Positions 49,201-61,790 of a stretch of DNA of 64,000 bases are shown in pieces (position 1 is the first letter of the stretch; each line of letters starts with the position of its first letter). The notes beneath the pieces are model-generated. The model made no database searches, was not told the origin of the DNA, and was given only the letters and a program-made list of their open reading frames with translations. The DNA comes from Dicaeum eximium. Taxonomy: Eukaryota > Chordata > Aves > Passeriformes > Dicaeidae. The position numbers and the translations under genes are program-made. The stretch lies in assembly GCA_013396995.1 (NCBI GenBank), contig VWZP01005252.1, positions 277,129-341,128 of the forward strand. The letters run 5' to 3'.

Positions 49201-52200
49201 GTGTATTTTAACTGCTGACTTTGGAATTAACATAACAATGTGGGAGCTCTGCAATAGATTTATGAATTGTGAATCCTAATGGACATATCTTGCAAAGGTC
49301 CCAGGGTATTCACCAGCCAGAGAGGACATGGCAGAAACTCTTTTAAATGAGAAAACACTAAAGAAGCTGCCTGAAATGGCTTCTTTATTACAATTAGGTT
49401 TGGGTAAGAGTAAGTACAGGATTATAGCATCATCTAAAAGAATATAATAAACCAGACAGGAAAATTATGTTATAATCACGGGAAGGTGACCACTCCAGGG
49501 CAATTGCTGCAGCTCTGCCTGAAGGTCTGTGCTAAAGAGCAAATGAAAAAACAAGGTTAAGAACTAAAGAGGTGTGTGATGACCACTGAATCTTTACCAA
49601 ACTATTTAGCACTTCACCTTAAACAACAGCGGGGTACCATAAACTGAATTACGTGAGCTAAGCCCTGTCTGATGTGGAAGGAGTGCAATTACAGCACATC
49701 CCATCCTTCTCCCTGGTGTTTCACTGCAGAGGTTCAACACTTTAGGAATGCTAAAGTACAACGGAATGGAAATGGTATTGGAACAGAAAGAGCCTCCTGA
49801 AATGAACTGTACGCAGCCTGTTGTGTTGGCATGATTGATACTGGAGCATGTAGGTGTAATGAAACTGATGCTGTCTCTTCTGCACCTGTGATTTATTGAG
49901 TACAAATTTAAGATGAGAAAAGGCCCCATACCAGGAGCTGCATCTTCCCCCTCAAAGAGGGTATGGTCATCCATCACCAGCCATTGCAAAAGGCCCAATA
50001 GTGAGCGGCTCATCAGATGAGCCAATAGTCTCTTTGTTGGGATTCCTAACAAGTGTTGGATCAGCAAAAGTCTATTTAGGCTGGTGGACCTTTCAAGACC
50101 AATTTGTAGTGGGTCACTGATTCTGCTAGTGTATTATCTTCTTTACTACTAGTACCAGTTGGGCAAGCAGCAAAGATTAATGATTTTAGCTGCCGACTGT
50201 TTGTGGCAATCTACTGCTTCTGGACCAAAGATTAAGATTTTTTTGTGCTTTACTAGAAAGGACACACCTTTTATCTGGGACCCATTTTTATTTGCTGAGT
50301 TCTATACAAATACTAAAAGAAAAATAAAATAATGGGCGCCTCAGTTGCCTTTTTAATGGCAATGAAAAGGATTTTTGCTGGTGCATAGCACAAGAGAAGC
50401 GGGTTTTGAAATGGAATGATGAAACTCAGAGCTGAGAGTAAGTTTTGTGCTCCTTGGGATACAGAATATGGCAGATCACAACTCTCTGCCTCATCTGTCA
50501 ATACACAGTGCTGGACAATCCCAAGATCTCCCTACTTACAAGAAGGGGAATGAGGGACTCTCTGTAGCAAGAACTCTGTAGCAATCTATTTTTATCCAGG
50601 TTCGTATTTCATTATTTTTCATAGCAGAAGTTCCCATTATATTGGACTTAACCGTGGTGCAGAATAACTCAAATCCATCCCAGGAACCTGAATCTCTGCT
50701 GAGATCCCTTGGCTTCTGGGGAGTTCCTGGGGTGCTGAGTGGCTTTGACCACTTTTGGAGCCACTTTTTCTGTAAGAGAATTCCAAAATGAGGATGTTGT
50801 GGCTGTATTGTCATGGTAGAACTAAATGAGAAATGAGACACTGACTGACGACTTCCAAGAAAGCAAACAAGGTATGGGAGAGTCTTTGACTAAACATATC
50901 TTTTCAGATATGTTATCTAATGACATGTTATCTCACTAACCCAGTAGTAAACTGTTCCAAGCTCAAGAGGTTGGATAGCAGGACTCTGGGCAATTCTACT
51001 GAAATGCCCAGAAATGCCACTGGCTCCATAGAAAAGGATGAGACCTGGTACTGCTCAGCTCCCTGGGCAAACCACTGCTGAAGAAATTAGAAGTGGAAAT
51101 ATAATGACAACTAAATAATTCTGCTGTGGGAAAGGAGAAGGGTAAAAGAACCCTAAAAATGCTAAAAAAAAAGCCCAGACCACAGCACTTCTAAAAGTTC
51201 TGGTCCAAATTTACTTTATCAGTATTAAATGCCTATTGCAGTGTGCTTTTCCTGAAGCTTCCCACCAGCTGTAAAGGGGACAAAGAACAGGTCAGCAGGA
51301 GGACGTGAGAAACCAGGAATGAGAGAATGGTACAGAAATCAGTGCAATTCCTGCAGGAATTATTCTTCACAGAGAGCTTGGACTGCAGATGGACTAGGAC
51401 TTGTGGGTGAGCTCAGGGATGTCCTGTGCACCCTTGGGAAGTTAAAGACATGGCTCAGGAGTGTTTCCAAAGGAAAGCCCAGGATTTTCCCTCAACTGAA
51501 AAACAGGACAAAGCACCCCAGTGCATGAAAAATGCACTCATCAAGGATCTAATTTTTAAAAGGAAGAGTTGTATAAATGACCTAATAAAAAAGTGATCTA
51601 ATTGTTTCCACAACTGCTTCTGGAATTGCCAGAGCCTTTTCTCCTTGCTCGTCATTGTTCGCGGAGTCATAAATCACAGCCCAGGAGATCACTCAGCTCC
51701 TGACAATCTGCAGCCATGCTACCAGGTCTCATGTTCAGCCAGGCCACGAGCACTGACAAGCTGTTACTTAAGCAGCTGACAGGTTCAAAGTAGCACAAAC
51801 TACAAGGATTTCACCAAGTAAAGAGATTTTAATTTATTTTTTACATGCTTATCTTCTGCCCCTGTCGTAAACACTGTCAGAAAACATGGTACTCCCCTGT
51901 TGGTGCTGCAAATTCCCATGATGACATCTAACATGAGTATGAATTTTCCTCTGTGCTATTTCTTGAAATATTGATGCAATTTCATAGGGCGGGTAAAGTT
52001 CTCTGGTTTTGAAGCGAGTTTATTTTAAAAAAGTCTTTTATGTGTTAGATGGAGGGTGTTTTCCTCCTTCAACTGCTGAAATAGGCTTTCATCAAAAAAG
52101 AAAACAAACCACAGAAAGCTGAAATTTGCAACTCACACCTTGAAACATTTTGGTGTCTGTCTCTCTGGACTTGCCCTTGGTGGCACCTGGATGCAGGCAG

Positions 52201-55200
52201 CCTGCAGGGTTCCCTGGGAGCGAGGTGCTGCTGCCAGGGCTCCTGGCTGGGACCAGCAGGGAAAGCAAAGAGCATTACTGGCCACAAAGACAGGCTGATG
52301 ACAGACAGCTTTTAAATCCCAGCTACCCAAACAGCAGTAGGTGTTTCACAAATGGGATCTTTGGGCTGACAAACGCCCTTCTCTCTTTTGTTCCCCCAAC
52401 AAAATTGAGCTTGCCCGCTTTGCAGCTGTATCCCGTTCCCTGGTCAGCCTTGCAAACTTGTTTTGACATTGCTCAGTGAACCTGGGCTGTATTTTAAGCA
52501 CACAGTTATGGAAACTGGAGTGCATCTGGCACTACAAAACACCACACTGGAATTCCTTCTCTGATGTCAACAGCAGAAAATGCCCTCCCTAAACAACTTC
52601 ACGAATAATCACACAATTCATAAAGTTCAAACTCATTCCTCTAGGAACTCTCTTGGATTTAATGACATTAAACAACCAAAATTATGATAGTTACTAAGCT
52701 GAACCTCTAACCAAACCCCTTTGGGATGGTCATCCCATAGGCTGCAGCTTCCTTCTTTGAAGAAACTCTCCCATGCCCAGGGAAAGTAATAAAACCAGTT
52801 TTTTCAATGAATCATCAGAAGGTGACCTAACCTTTGCTCAGAAGGAAAAAGCACCTGACAGAAAGTTGGGGCCAAGGAATCAACCTTCCTGACCCATGGA
52901 AGAGATACCAAGAATTGAATTAATAACTGAGGATTGGTAAGGGCAGAGCCAGTAACTCAGCTGCATTGCAAATTAAATGGGGAGTTACCCGTGGGGAAGT
53001 AAAAGTTGGGCAAATTTCTTCATAGTGGGAAAAGTGAGGAAAAGGAAAGGGAAAAAAGAGGATTGCAGTAATCTCACAGTGCAATGTTTTGGGGTTTCTT
53101 TGGGTCTTCTTGTACTCCAAACATGATTTTGGCCTGGTTTCACCAAGCCTTGGGGCACAAGCAGAGGACACTGGTGGGCTAGGTAGGGGCCAAGGACTGA
53201 GCTTAGACTTTTCCAAAACTTTGACTGGGGAGCAAAGCCAAGTAATTCCTCATGGCCAGGAATGGGGAGGATATACTTAGGGGAGAGCTACATGTTGCAG
53301 GACCCTTTTCTCTGCCCTCTCAGCTCAGGTACAGGAGAAAAAAGTGTTGCTTGCAGTTAAATCCATTGAAAGTCAAGTCCTCCTGCTTAGAGTAGGCTTT
53401 GCAAAACAAACAAACAGTGAATGCAAGGATTCTCTGCAAACACAGCACAGTAGTAGCCATGAGACTCTGCTTCCTTTACACTTTAGGCAGATCTTTATTT
53501 CATCCAAGCTCAGACTTGGATGCAGTTTTGTTCCCTACTGAATTCAAAGGCGAAGTGCACAGCTGGCCCAGACTCCAGTCTGCTCTACCCAGGATCAACC
53601 TGCCTTGGAGGAAGAGCAGATCTCTGCTCCTGGTGCTCAGCAGGCAGAGGAAAACACGGGGGCAGCTGGTCAGGAGCTGCTCTGTGCCACGGCGAGGCAC
53701 CGAGCGGAGCTGAGCAGGGACACCTGCCCTGGGGACACCTGAGGACACCTGACATGGAGCAAGGTGTCACCCTTATTCCTGAACAGAGAACAAGCCCCGT
53801 GTGAGGTGTGAGGGCTCACTCTCACCTGGAGAGGCTGGGAGCACACAGAGCATCAGCTGCAAGGAGCTGCTGCCAAAATCCCCTCCCTGCAAAGGAGAGA
53901 AGTGCTGCAGGACAAAGTAGCAGCCCTGCATATTCACCTTTGTTTAGATGTTTGGTGATTGAACAGTAATATCCCAGCTCTTCCACAGGAGATTTTTAAC
54001 CTCTTTCATAGGATAGTTTTAGCCAGTAACTCTTCTTAATTAAAGAGGTCAAATGTCATGACCAAGGCCAGAGAGGAAATTAGTGGCAGAGCAAGAAAAC
54101 CTGATTCTTGTCCCTCACCTCCCCCACAGTTCCATTAATTGCTCCAACTTGTGGAGGGCTGAGCTTAAAGAAACCAACAGGAGTTTCAGGGGTTTGAAGG
54201 TCAGGCCCAAGCACAGCAAAACCCTGGGGCAAAAGTGTGTTTCTCCTCTCCCTTCCCTGCAGCAAGTGTGTATTCCAACACCCTCAGCAGAGGAGGTTAC
54301 TCCTTCGCTGGAGTCCCTTGAATAAAGAGATGCTTCTGGGAGCACACTGAGCAAATGGGTTATTTTGAAAGGACAAGTTAGCTCTATAATTTGCCTTCAC
54401 AATGTGTTCTGCACTCTAATTACAAATGCAAACACAGTAATTGAGAACAGCATCATAAAACTCTTAAGGAAGCCATAAGTGATATAATACATGGACATGT
54501 TTACCATTTGGTGCAGCAGGATGCCTCTGTGATGTTTTCCCCATGTTTAAACAGGGTGGAGATTTGCTTTTCTTTCATAAAGTTAATTCCATGACAGCAA
54601 TTCCTCCCTCAGCCTCCCCTCTCCTGAGCCTGCCTCAATTAAAATACAGCTTTCAGAAAACATCTCTTCTTTTTTTCTCAAGTGAGGAAAACCTCTCTTT
54701 CCTTTGAAATATATGAAGTTATTAATTCAAGCTATTCCAAAGGGAAGAAAAAAGGGAAAATATTAGTATGTTCTCTGCCTGTGATGCCCCACTCTTGCCT
54801 GCAAAAGCAAATAATTCATCAGGGTGAAGTGTAGAAAGGACTGGGGGGCTGCACTGCCACTCCCCCCTCTTTAATTGTCCTTGGGGAGCCTTCAGCCCTT
54901 CCCACGATTCACAGGAGAGGAAAACCCCACAGAGTTTTCCTTCAGGTACCCACTGCCAGCATAGTGCAAGCAGTGGCTCTTCGTGCTCTCCTCCCACTGA
55001 TTACCCTGTGCTGGGGTGTGGAGAAGAGTTCAGAGCTCCAGTTTTTTCCCATTTCAAGGAAGGTGACTGTTTTAGACCAGGGAAGAGCCAATGAAGTCAG
55101 GCAAATTGCTGGCAGGCTGGCTGAGAGCTTTCTGCCTGGATGGACAGCAGGAGGGTCTACAACACCCAGCACAAGGTACACTCCCACACTCCTATCACAC

Positions 55201-55600
55201 CTCCTTTTCTGTCATCTCTTGGGTCACCCCTCCCATGTCAACCTGGGGTCTCGCTCCTAACAAAGCTTCAAATCAAGGCAAAGTCCAAGGGCCTCAAAAG
55301 TCTTCCCAGATAAAACACAGAGAAGTGGAAAATCAAACATATCAGCCCTGCCCTGTGGAAAGCACCTTTGGAATGCTGGGTGCTGGGAAGCAGTGAGCAG
55401 GAGGATGCACACACAGCACCTCAGGGATCCGGCAAGAGGAGCCGTGGGACCGACCCTCCCGCAGAGGAGCCAGGGAGCAGCACTGAGAAACAAACTGAGA
55501 GAGAGGATCAGGGCTGAGTGTGCACAGACAGGATCCTACAAGCTCACCTAAGCTTAACAGCTGCTGAATAACATGACAAATCATGTGATTCAAAGCAGAA
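46261..55600. other. Intergenic, no gene seen
   Basis: The longest feature-poor stretch. GC-moderate islands at 46620-47150, 52150-52320, 53560-53850 and 54960-55260 produce frames of up to 176 codons with no domain. The rest is AT-rich unique DNA. A T run lies at 48651-48666, and an octamer ATGCAAAT at 48972-48979. A 153-codon minus-strand frame at 49606-50067 in AT-rich DNA is the most protein-like, but I cannot match it. No repeats named. Confidence 0.45.
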
Positions 55601-55678
55601 CGGTTCACCCTGCCTTTCGAGATCGATGAAGACGCGTGTCCTCTGCGGCTCGCTCCGGCTTGTGCGCGCACACCCCGT
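55601..55678. promoter_or_regulatory. Isolated CpG micro-cluster
   Basis: Eleven CpGs fall within about 78 bp, including TTTCGAGATCGATG, AAGACGCGTGTCC, CTGCGGCTCGCTCCGG and TGTGCGCGCACACC. Flanking DNA for kilobases has almost none. The core GTGCGCGCAC is self-complementary. It is too short for a CpG island but may mark an unmethylated enhancer, an insulator-type site or a small orphan promoter. Function is inferred. Confidence 0.35.
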
Positions 55679-57839
55679 CTCCTCAGATTTGCTGAAAGCT
55701 GCTATGGCCTGATTTTCAGAGGTGCTGAGTGCCTGCAACTCATCATGACAGGCTATACATCAAATCCATCACCTCTTGGGAAACTTGATTACCCTAGTGG
55801 AAACCCTCATTTCAAGCATTTAACTGGTTCCTACTGGTTTCAGCCGGTCAGCTCGGTTTTGGAATGGATCACTCAGTTTGGGCTGTACTAGTCCTTCAGG
55901 AGAAATAAATCCAAATCCATGCAGACCAGTGAAGGAATCCACTAGAAAGGTATCAATTAAAAGAAAAAAAAATCTATTTTTAAAACATTGAACCAATAAA
56001 AATAACTCACACTTGGCTGGTTAGAGCTGTTCATCAGGTGACTTGCTGAACAGATGTCTCCAGCTGGGAATTCTTGGATGAAATTCTCCATCTTCTCCTT
56101 TTTTTATAGAAATCAGTTATTAAAGAAGTACATTAGAGGCTTGAAACGTGTTAATTCCAGCCAGGAAAACAACACAAAACAGAAACCACACATACATTGC
56201 CAAGCGAGAGGTTGCTGAGGTGTAATCACAGCTTTAAGGGGTGAAGCTCTTTATCTGGATGTGTGAAGGATGAAAACACACTTATTAAAGCCCCTGCAGA
56301 TACAGAGTTAATGCAGAAGATAAACAGGGCACTCACACTGAAAGCCTGGAGAATCCTAGAGGCAGCTGTCCAGGAGGCTTTAATCTCTTTTTTCACAATG
56401 CTCAGAAAATGTACAAAGCAGTGGTTAATTCTGTATGTGGAGATTAGTTGACAGATACTAGGGAATATTTTTTCCTAAATTTTCAGCCATGTTGGGTATT
56501 AACATATGTATTTAAAAAACCTAATGAATGTCCATGTTACTGCTTGGCCAGAGAGGGATAACTGAACCTGCTGTAGCAGGAGCCTTTACTGATTGCTGCA
56601 GGAGCAGGGTATAGGCTGGAAACTTTGGTGTGTTTTTGTCTCCACTAACATATGAGGAATTGATCCTGCTAGAGGAAGACCAGTAGGAATTATCTCCCTT
56701 GGTACAGCAAAGCTGAAATGCCCCTTTGGATTGCCATTAAAATAGACACAGAAGTGAAGGAACCTTCCCTGACCAGCTTCATTCTTGCAGCAGCCTGTGC
56801 TCACCTCACATTGCCCCTCTCCTTGCTGCACTCTCCTGTGTCCCTCTCCCAGCCCAGAGGATGCAGTCCCTGTTTGTGGGAGCCCAGGATGATCCATGGC
56901 TAACTTGGCTGCAGAGCCTCCAGCCTGGGAAGCAGAGGGTGAGAATTTGCAGTGCTGCTGTGCTGTCAGCTCTCCTGCACAAACCCATTTAACCATTCTG
57001 CAGAGGAGCTCTGGAAGCAAAGAAATGGTTCCAGAGCAGCTGCAGCTTGTCCCAGGGGCAGCAGCCAGCTCCATGAGCCCTCCCCATGTCCTGGCCCAAT
57101 CGTGTCAGATTCAGCCCCCTCGGATCCTCCTGAGGATCCTGGTAGTGGCCAGTGATGGGAAACATCTCCAGCTTTCCTGAGGTCTGGAGATCTAGTGAGA
57201 TTTAATCTGGGAGGTGTTTGTGATACACAGCAACCACAGACACACAAGCTAAAACTCAGTTTTATTTCCTAAAGACAAAAGGACAAATTGCACCACGAGC
57301 CAAATATCTTGTTTGGGCAAATGGAGCAGAATTTACACTCTGAGTCTGATTTTAAATCATCTGTCTGGTGGTGTTCAAGGCTGTGGATCTGTTTATATGT
57401 GAAAGAAACAAAGATCAGGAGCCTTTTATTTTCTGTCTTTGTAACAGCTGAATAAGTGTTCCTCAGACTAACACGGAAAGCAAACAGAAGCATTTCCCCA
57501 GAATTGTTCAATTTCTTTGTCTCTCTTCCTTTCACATATGTAGGACTTAAAAGTATTTGGGGAGGAAGGAGGAGGCTTGCAGAAGCCACCTCATTTCCAG
57601 TTTGGCTCATCTTTACTTCTCAGAAATGTACAAAATGACTTTAATTAAACTGCATAACAGGCTTCTCCTAAACACTTCCTCACTTTTCTCCTGCACCTGG
57701 ATCTATATGGAGGGGCTAGAGAAGGAAGATAGCTGAATTCCTTAGGTGAACAGAGAGCTTCATTCCCAAAGGGCACAACAAACCCCATCCTTCCTCTTCT
57801 GATCAACAAGAGCACAGGAGCTGCAAACCTGACCAGTAC
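55679..57839. other. Intergenic, no gene seen
   Basis: Unique DNA, AT-rich at 55920-56560. A 162-codon minus-strand frame at 56586-57074 overlaps three plus-strand frames and has no recognisable domain. No repeats named. Confidence 0.5.
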
Positions 57840-58080
57840 ATCAAAAAGGAGCTTGAAAAATACTTTGAGCAAAAAAAATGCTAACGGTGCATCCTTCTCC
57901 CGTAACTGCACTGATATTAAATCAGGAAACAGTACGGAACAACTACAAATACATATATACAGGGGCTGTCAAAACAGAAGCAAAACCAAATCCCTAATGG
58001 GCGCTAAAGGTGGAAAGAGCAAAAAGAATATACAGTATAGGCTTTATGATTATATTTAAATCGTTATGCAGCAAATGCTG
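57840..58080. promoter_or_regulatory. Candidate conserved non-coding element
   Basis: AT-rich with retained CpGs: CTAACGGTGC, CCCGTAACTGC, CAGTACGGAAC, ATGGGCGC and AAATCGTTATGC. It has GCACTGATATTAAATCAGG, an imperfect inverted arrangement, and GGCTTTATGATTATATTTAAAT. It carries AAATCCCTAATGGGCGC at 57988-58004, nearly identical to a word in the candidate element at 33.73 kb. No credible coding frame. Confidence 0.35.
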
Positions 58081-59269
58081 GAAAGGGAATTCCAAAAATT
58101 TTCTCTGTATAAGCAGTTTTTTTGATCCAAGACTTTGTGCAATGAAAAGGAATTACAAATCAGTCTGAATGAAAGGGTGCAGGTCCGAGTGGGTGTCAGA
58201 GCATGCCTGTGGACTCCTGGGCTGTAACAGCATCCCCCTGATCCTGCAAGGGCCCAGGGTGCACCCAGCGCTGCTGGGAGCAGCCTTTCTGCTGCCTTAG
58301 ACGTTGAACCTGCAGCAACACTGCCCTGAAAAGATGCTTCCCTGTTCTGGGTTTCCTCAAGCACAGCTGAGGCCAGAACTTCCTTCCTGGCTGCTAAAGA
58401 TGTGATCAGCAAGGAAGTCTCCCACTGAGCTCCTTGAAAGAACAGGCAACAGACTCGGGCCAGAAAGGGTTGTTGACCTTTTCTGGAAGATCTCCTGGCT
58501 TCTCTTAACTTTGTGACATTGGGCTCCAGGACACCTTCCCTGTGTCTCTGACATCTCTCTTTTCTATATCTCTTCCAAGGGAACTAAAAACTTTTGGAAA
58601 TATCACCTTTTCCACCCAGACATCTGTGCACCCAGACATCTGAAATCCAAGGAGAAGCAGATAAGCAGGAGGGAGTTTTTTCTCAAGTAAGATGTGGCCC
58701 AAGTTCTGAAGTGTTTGAAAAGCCTTTGAATGACACAAAATGGTATTGCAAGATACAGCTGCAGCAATTACAGTTCTTCAGCTTCTGCTGGCTACTTCAG
58801 TCCCTAAAGGCAGCTTCTGATCACTCAGAAAGGTTTTGGTGCTGATAATTGGCTACAAGCTCCTGAAAGGGCTCAGATAATGAGTTCAAGATGCCATGGT
58901 TCAAGTGGGAAGCAGGACTCAGCCAAGCACAAGAGCAAAGTTGGTCCTGGCAAGGCTCAGACAGGGGATTTTGTGCTTCTGGATCAGGTGTATCTGCTAG
59001 AAACAATTTTCACCATGATGGAAAGGGGAATAATAACAAGAATGTGTATTGGAGAAGGAGGCTAGGATGAGACTGCAGAGTTTGGAAACGGCGAGAGAGA
59101 CAAATTCTCTTGAAAACGAGTTTGGACCAATGCATTCACGGTGTGATGGGACTGAGGCTGAAAGAAATAACGAGAAACAGAAAGTGTCTGCTCTCTGCTT
59201 GCCTCCCTGCCGAGGGCACCCTTGCAGGAGAGGATGAAATGATGCCATTTGGTATGGAAGTCACCCTCT
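58081..59269. other. Intergenic, no gene seen
   Basis: Unique, low-CpG DNA between the last candidate enhancer and the CpG-rich zone. Frames of up to 118 codons without domains. Confidence 0.5.
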
Positions 59270-59890
59270 TTCTCACCCCCGCCCCTCCCAACCCCGGAGT
59301 GCAGCGAGACCCTGAGCGGACTGCAGAGGGTGCCACGGAGGGTTTGTGCTCCTCTCGCTGCTCAGGAAGGCAGGGCTCGGGCACAGCAGCAGCAGCAGCC
59401 GCCCCCTCCAGCCCCCCCGGGCCGTGCCGCTGTCCCGGGCTAACCCCGAGCAGCCGGCGGGCCCTTCTCCCCTGCAAGAAGAAAATCATCCCGATTGCCT
59501 GGCTCCAACATCCTCCGCACCTCGCCGGGACCGGAGCCTCGCCTGGGCATCTCCGCAGCGAGCGGGGCCCTCCGGGATCCCCCACCAGGAGCCGTCGGTC
59601 CCGCTCCGGCCGCATCGGTCCCCCCGCGCCGCGCAGCAGCGTTTTGGGGTGTTTGTGTGCCAGACACCCCTCGGGGGACACGGCCCCGCTGCCGGCACAG
59701 CCCCGCTCAGGGGCCGCCTTCATCATGGGGAGCTCCATCAGCCCCGTCCCTACAGCAGCACCCGTCCGGGAGCGCTCCCCTGAGCGACCCCCGCGACCGA
59801 GCGAACCCCAAAGCCGCAGCCCGCACCCCGAGCCCCCCTGCTCAGCGGGGATTCGACGCTGCAAAACCTCGGGAAAGAAAAATGACCCCC
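59270..59890. promoter_or_regulatory. CpG island block (distal)
   Basis: An abrupt rise in G+C and CpG, with dense CCGG, GCGCCGCGC and CCCGCTCCGGCCGC text. A (CAG)5 run lies at 59384-59398. The opposed open frames of 297 codons (plus) and 242 codons (minus) arise from low stop-codon frequency in GC-rich DNA and are Pro/Ser/Arg- or Gly-rich, with no domain. It may be an alternative promoter, or the outer part of a broad unmethylated domain belonging to the gene that starts at the right edge. Confidence 0.7.
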
Positions 59891-61050
59891 TAAAAACCTA
59901 CCCTTCTGAAGTGTTGGTCCGCTCCCTTCTCCCAGATCCACCTGTGAAAACGTGTCTAGAATTAGTACTGGGATTTGCCCCGCTCTTAACTGGTTCGGGC
60001 TAAAATCTGAAGAGGTCCCAGTTAACCCAGAAGAGTTCAATCGCTTATTTTATACAGCAAAGCCGCTCTCCAGACTTTGTCCAAATAATGTTGCCCGCTC
60101 TACTTTGACAATCCCCGCAGAAAAGGGAGAGCGAGGGGAAACAAAGCCTTATGATTACCAGTAGTAATTTAATCCTAAATTCGTGGGCCATTCCCATCAG
60201 CCCCAACAAGCAAACATCAACACTTTTCTTTCTCATGCACATGTATCTGCGATAGATGATTAACCAGGTCCCTCGCTGCTTACACAGGGGAAAAAAATCC
60301 TGACAGCCAGCACCGTGTCTGCCTGCGGTTTAGGAAATTAAAAATCAAGCGAGGGGAGGTAGGAATTAGGAAAGTGATGCTCTTTTCCTCCATCAGTGCC
60401 GGCTGCCAGCTACGGGTAATTTAGGTTTGGGTCCACGTTTGTTAACAATCTCCCATTTCAGTCAACATATCCCGCTGACGTTACGGGATAAAAAAAACCA
60501 AAAAACTAATTCTGGGGCAAAAGTAGCAGTGAGCTACCAAAACCGAGGAGCGTTTCTTAGAGAACCGAGCACGGAAACTACACACATAACAGTCGTCTTA
60601 ATTTTCATCTGAGTACCTATACCCGCTGTTTCTAAGAACTGGCGATTGGGATGCCAACGTAGTACGATTCCCTTTCTGAATGCCACTGACCCGATTTAGG
60701 CAGAGCCCCACCTGAACAAACACGGGTAGGTATCTGTATGTTGCAGTTTTAAGAGAGACATTTCAAATTTCAATGGCTTTAGGACCCTTCCTGCCCTGCC
60801 CTGGGAGAACGTGCCGCCGGAGCTGATCAGAAATTACATTAATCATTTTCTCTGAACTCGTCCCGATTTTGGCCGGGAGTTTGCGGAAGACAGGGGATAA
60901 GTGGAGGGAGAGCGGGAAGAAGTAATTTTTTCCTCGAAACGAACCTTGAAAAACCGGACCTTAAAATATAGAAAGCAAAAAAAACCCAAAAAACTAAAGC
61001 AGCTCGATTAGCGGTTTTCGGATGCGGGAAGAAGGCAATTAAAAAAAAAA
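59891..61050. promoter_or_regulatory. Promoter-proximal non-coding DNA between CpG blocks
   Basis: AT-leaning but with many retained CpGs, for example CCCGCTGACGTTACGGG, CTACGGGTAATTTAGG, ACTGGCGATTGGG and AACGTAGTACGATTCCC, and several AATTA cores. This is typical of conserved sequence inside a broad promoter domain. The perfect 7-bp inverted repeat at 60468-60490 lies here. No recognised repeat and no credible coding frame. Confidence 0.4.
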
Positions 61051-61330
61051 AATTTGCCCGGAGTGCTCGGCGGAGAGGCGAGCTGCGAGGCCGGGCAGGT
61101 GAGCGCCTCATCTTCCCCCTGCGCGGGTGCGGAGGGGACGGGGAATCCTTCCCGAAGGACCCGGCAGCCGCCGCTTTGCCCCGCGGTGGATTTTGGGGTG
61201 CGGGGCCGGGGTACGCGGAGCTCCCTCCCTCTCCTTGCGCGCAGCACCGCGGCCGCGCGGCTGGGAAACGCTTCTGAGCTGCCTCGCTGGGCTGTTCAGC
61301 CCAGAAATCCTCCTCCAGCAACACTATTTC
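61051..61330 (+). promoter_or_regulatory. CpG island block with candidate splice donor
   Basis: A GC-rich block with CGGCGGAGAGGCG, GCAGCCGCCGC and CACCGCGGCCGCGCGGC words. At 61096-61104 the plus strand reads CAG|GTGAGCG, an excellent match to the vertebrate 5' splice-site consensus (GT at 61099-61100). This could be the end of a non-coding alternative first exon feeding into the downstream gene. No TATA element is obvious just upstream; the neighbouring A run at 61039-61050 is the nearest AT-rich text. Inference. Confidence 0.4.
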
Positions 61331-61790
61331 TTCCCCATTCCCTGTTAAAAAAAAATAAAATATATGTACATATAATTTAAAATGCACGTAGGAGCAACGC
61401 CCCTAACATATAAACCCCATCGAGAGTAACCTTTGGTGGCTGAATTAAAAACTACAATGAACAACTGGGGGATTCGGGGCACGAAGCCGTTCTGGCTTTA
61501 GTCAGCCGCTTAACGCCGCAAGTTTTGCGGGATGTATTTTTGAAAGGGGAGCGAGGCACGAACAGCAAAGAAAGCGACCCAGGAAGTGCCCCGAAATTTT
61601 ATGACTGTGAGGACGGACGCCGAAAACCGATCTGTAGTTCACAGCCTAAAAGATTAAGGAAAGGGACAGCGTGCGTATGGCCAGGGAGATAAATGCTTCC
61701 CTCCGCCTTTCAGTAGCTCCACCTTGTGAATATACCTCAGTAATTATGAGAGGAAAAAGTATTATCCATCTAATGGCACATTCTGCCGGG
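61331..61790. promoter_or_regulatory. Promoter-proximal non-coding DNA
   Basis: AT-leaning with retained CpGs (AACGCCGCAAG, GCGAGGCACG, AAGCGACCC, GACGGACGCCG) and words such as CCTCAGTAATTATGAG and CCATCTAATGGCAC near 61735-61777. Likely part of the upstream control region. The 458-codon minus-strand frame spanning 61646-63022 starts in CpG-rich DNA and is not protein-like. Confidence 0.35.

Noticed and set aside
49606..50067. A 153-codon minus-strand frame in AT-rich DNA
   Set aside because: Unusually long for AT-rich DNA and varied in composition, but I cannot match it to a family and there is no exon or promoter context. Left unannotated; a protein search would decide.
59110..60003. A 297-codon plus-strand frame and a 242-codon opposing frame
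   Set aside because: Both are Pro/Ser/Arg- or Gly-rich translations of CpG-rich DNA, with no domain, and neither excludes the other.
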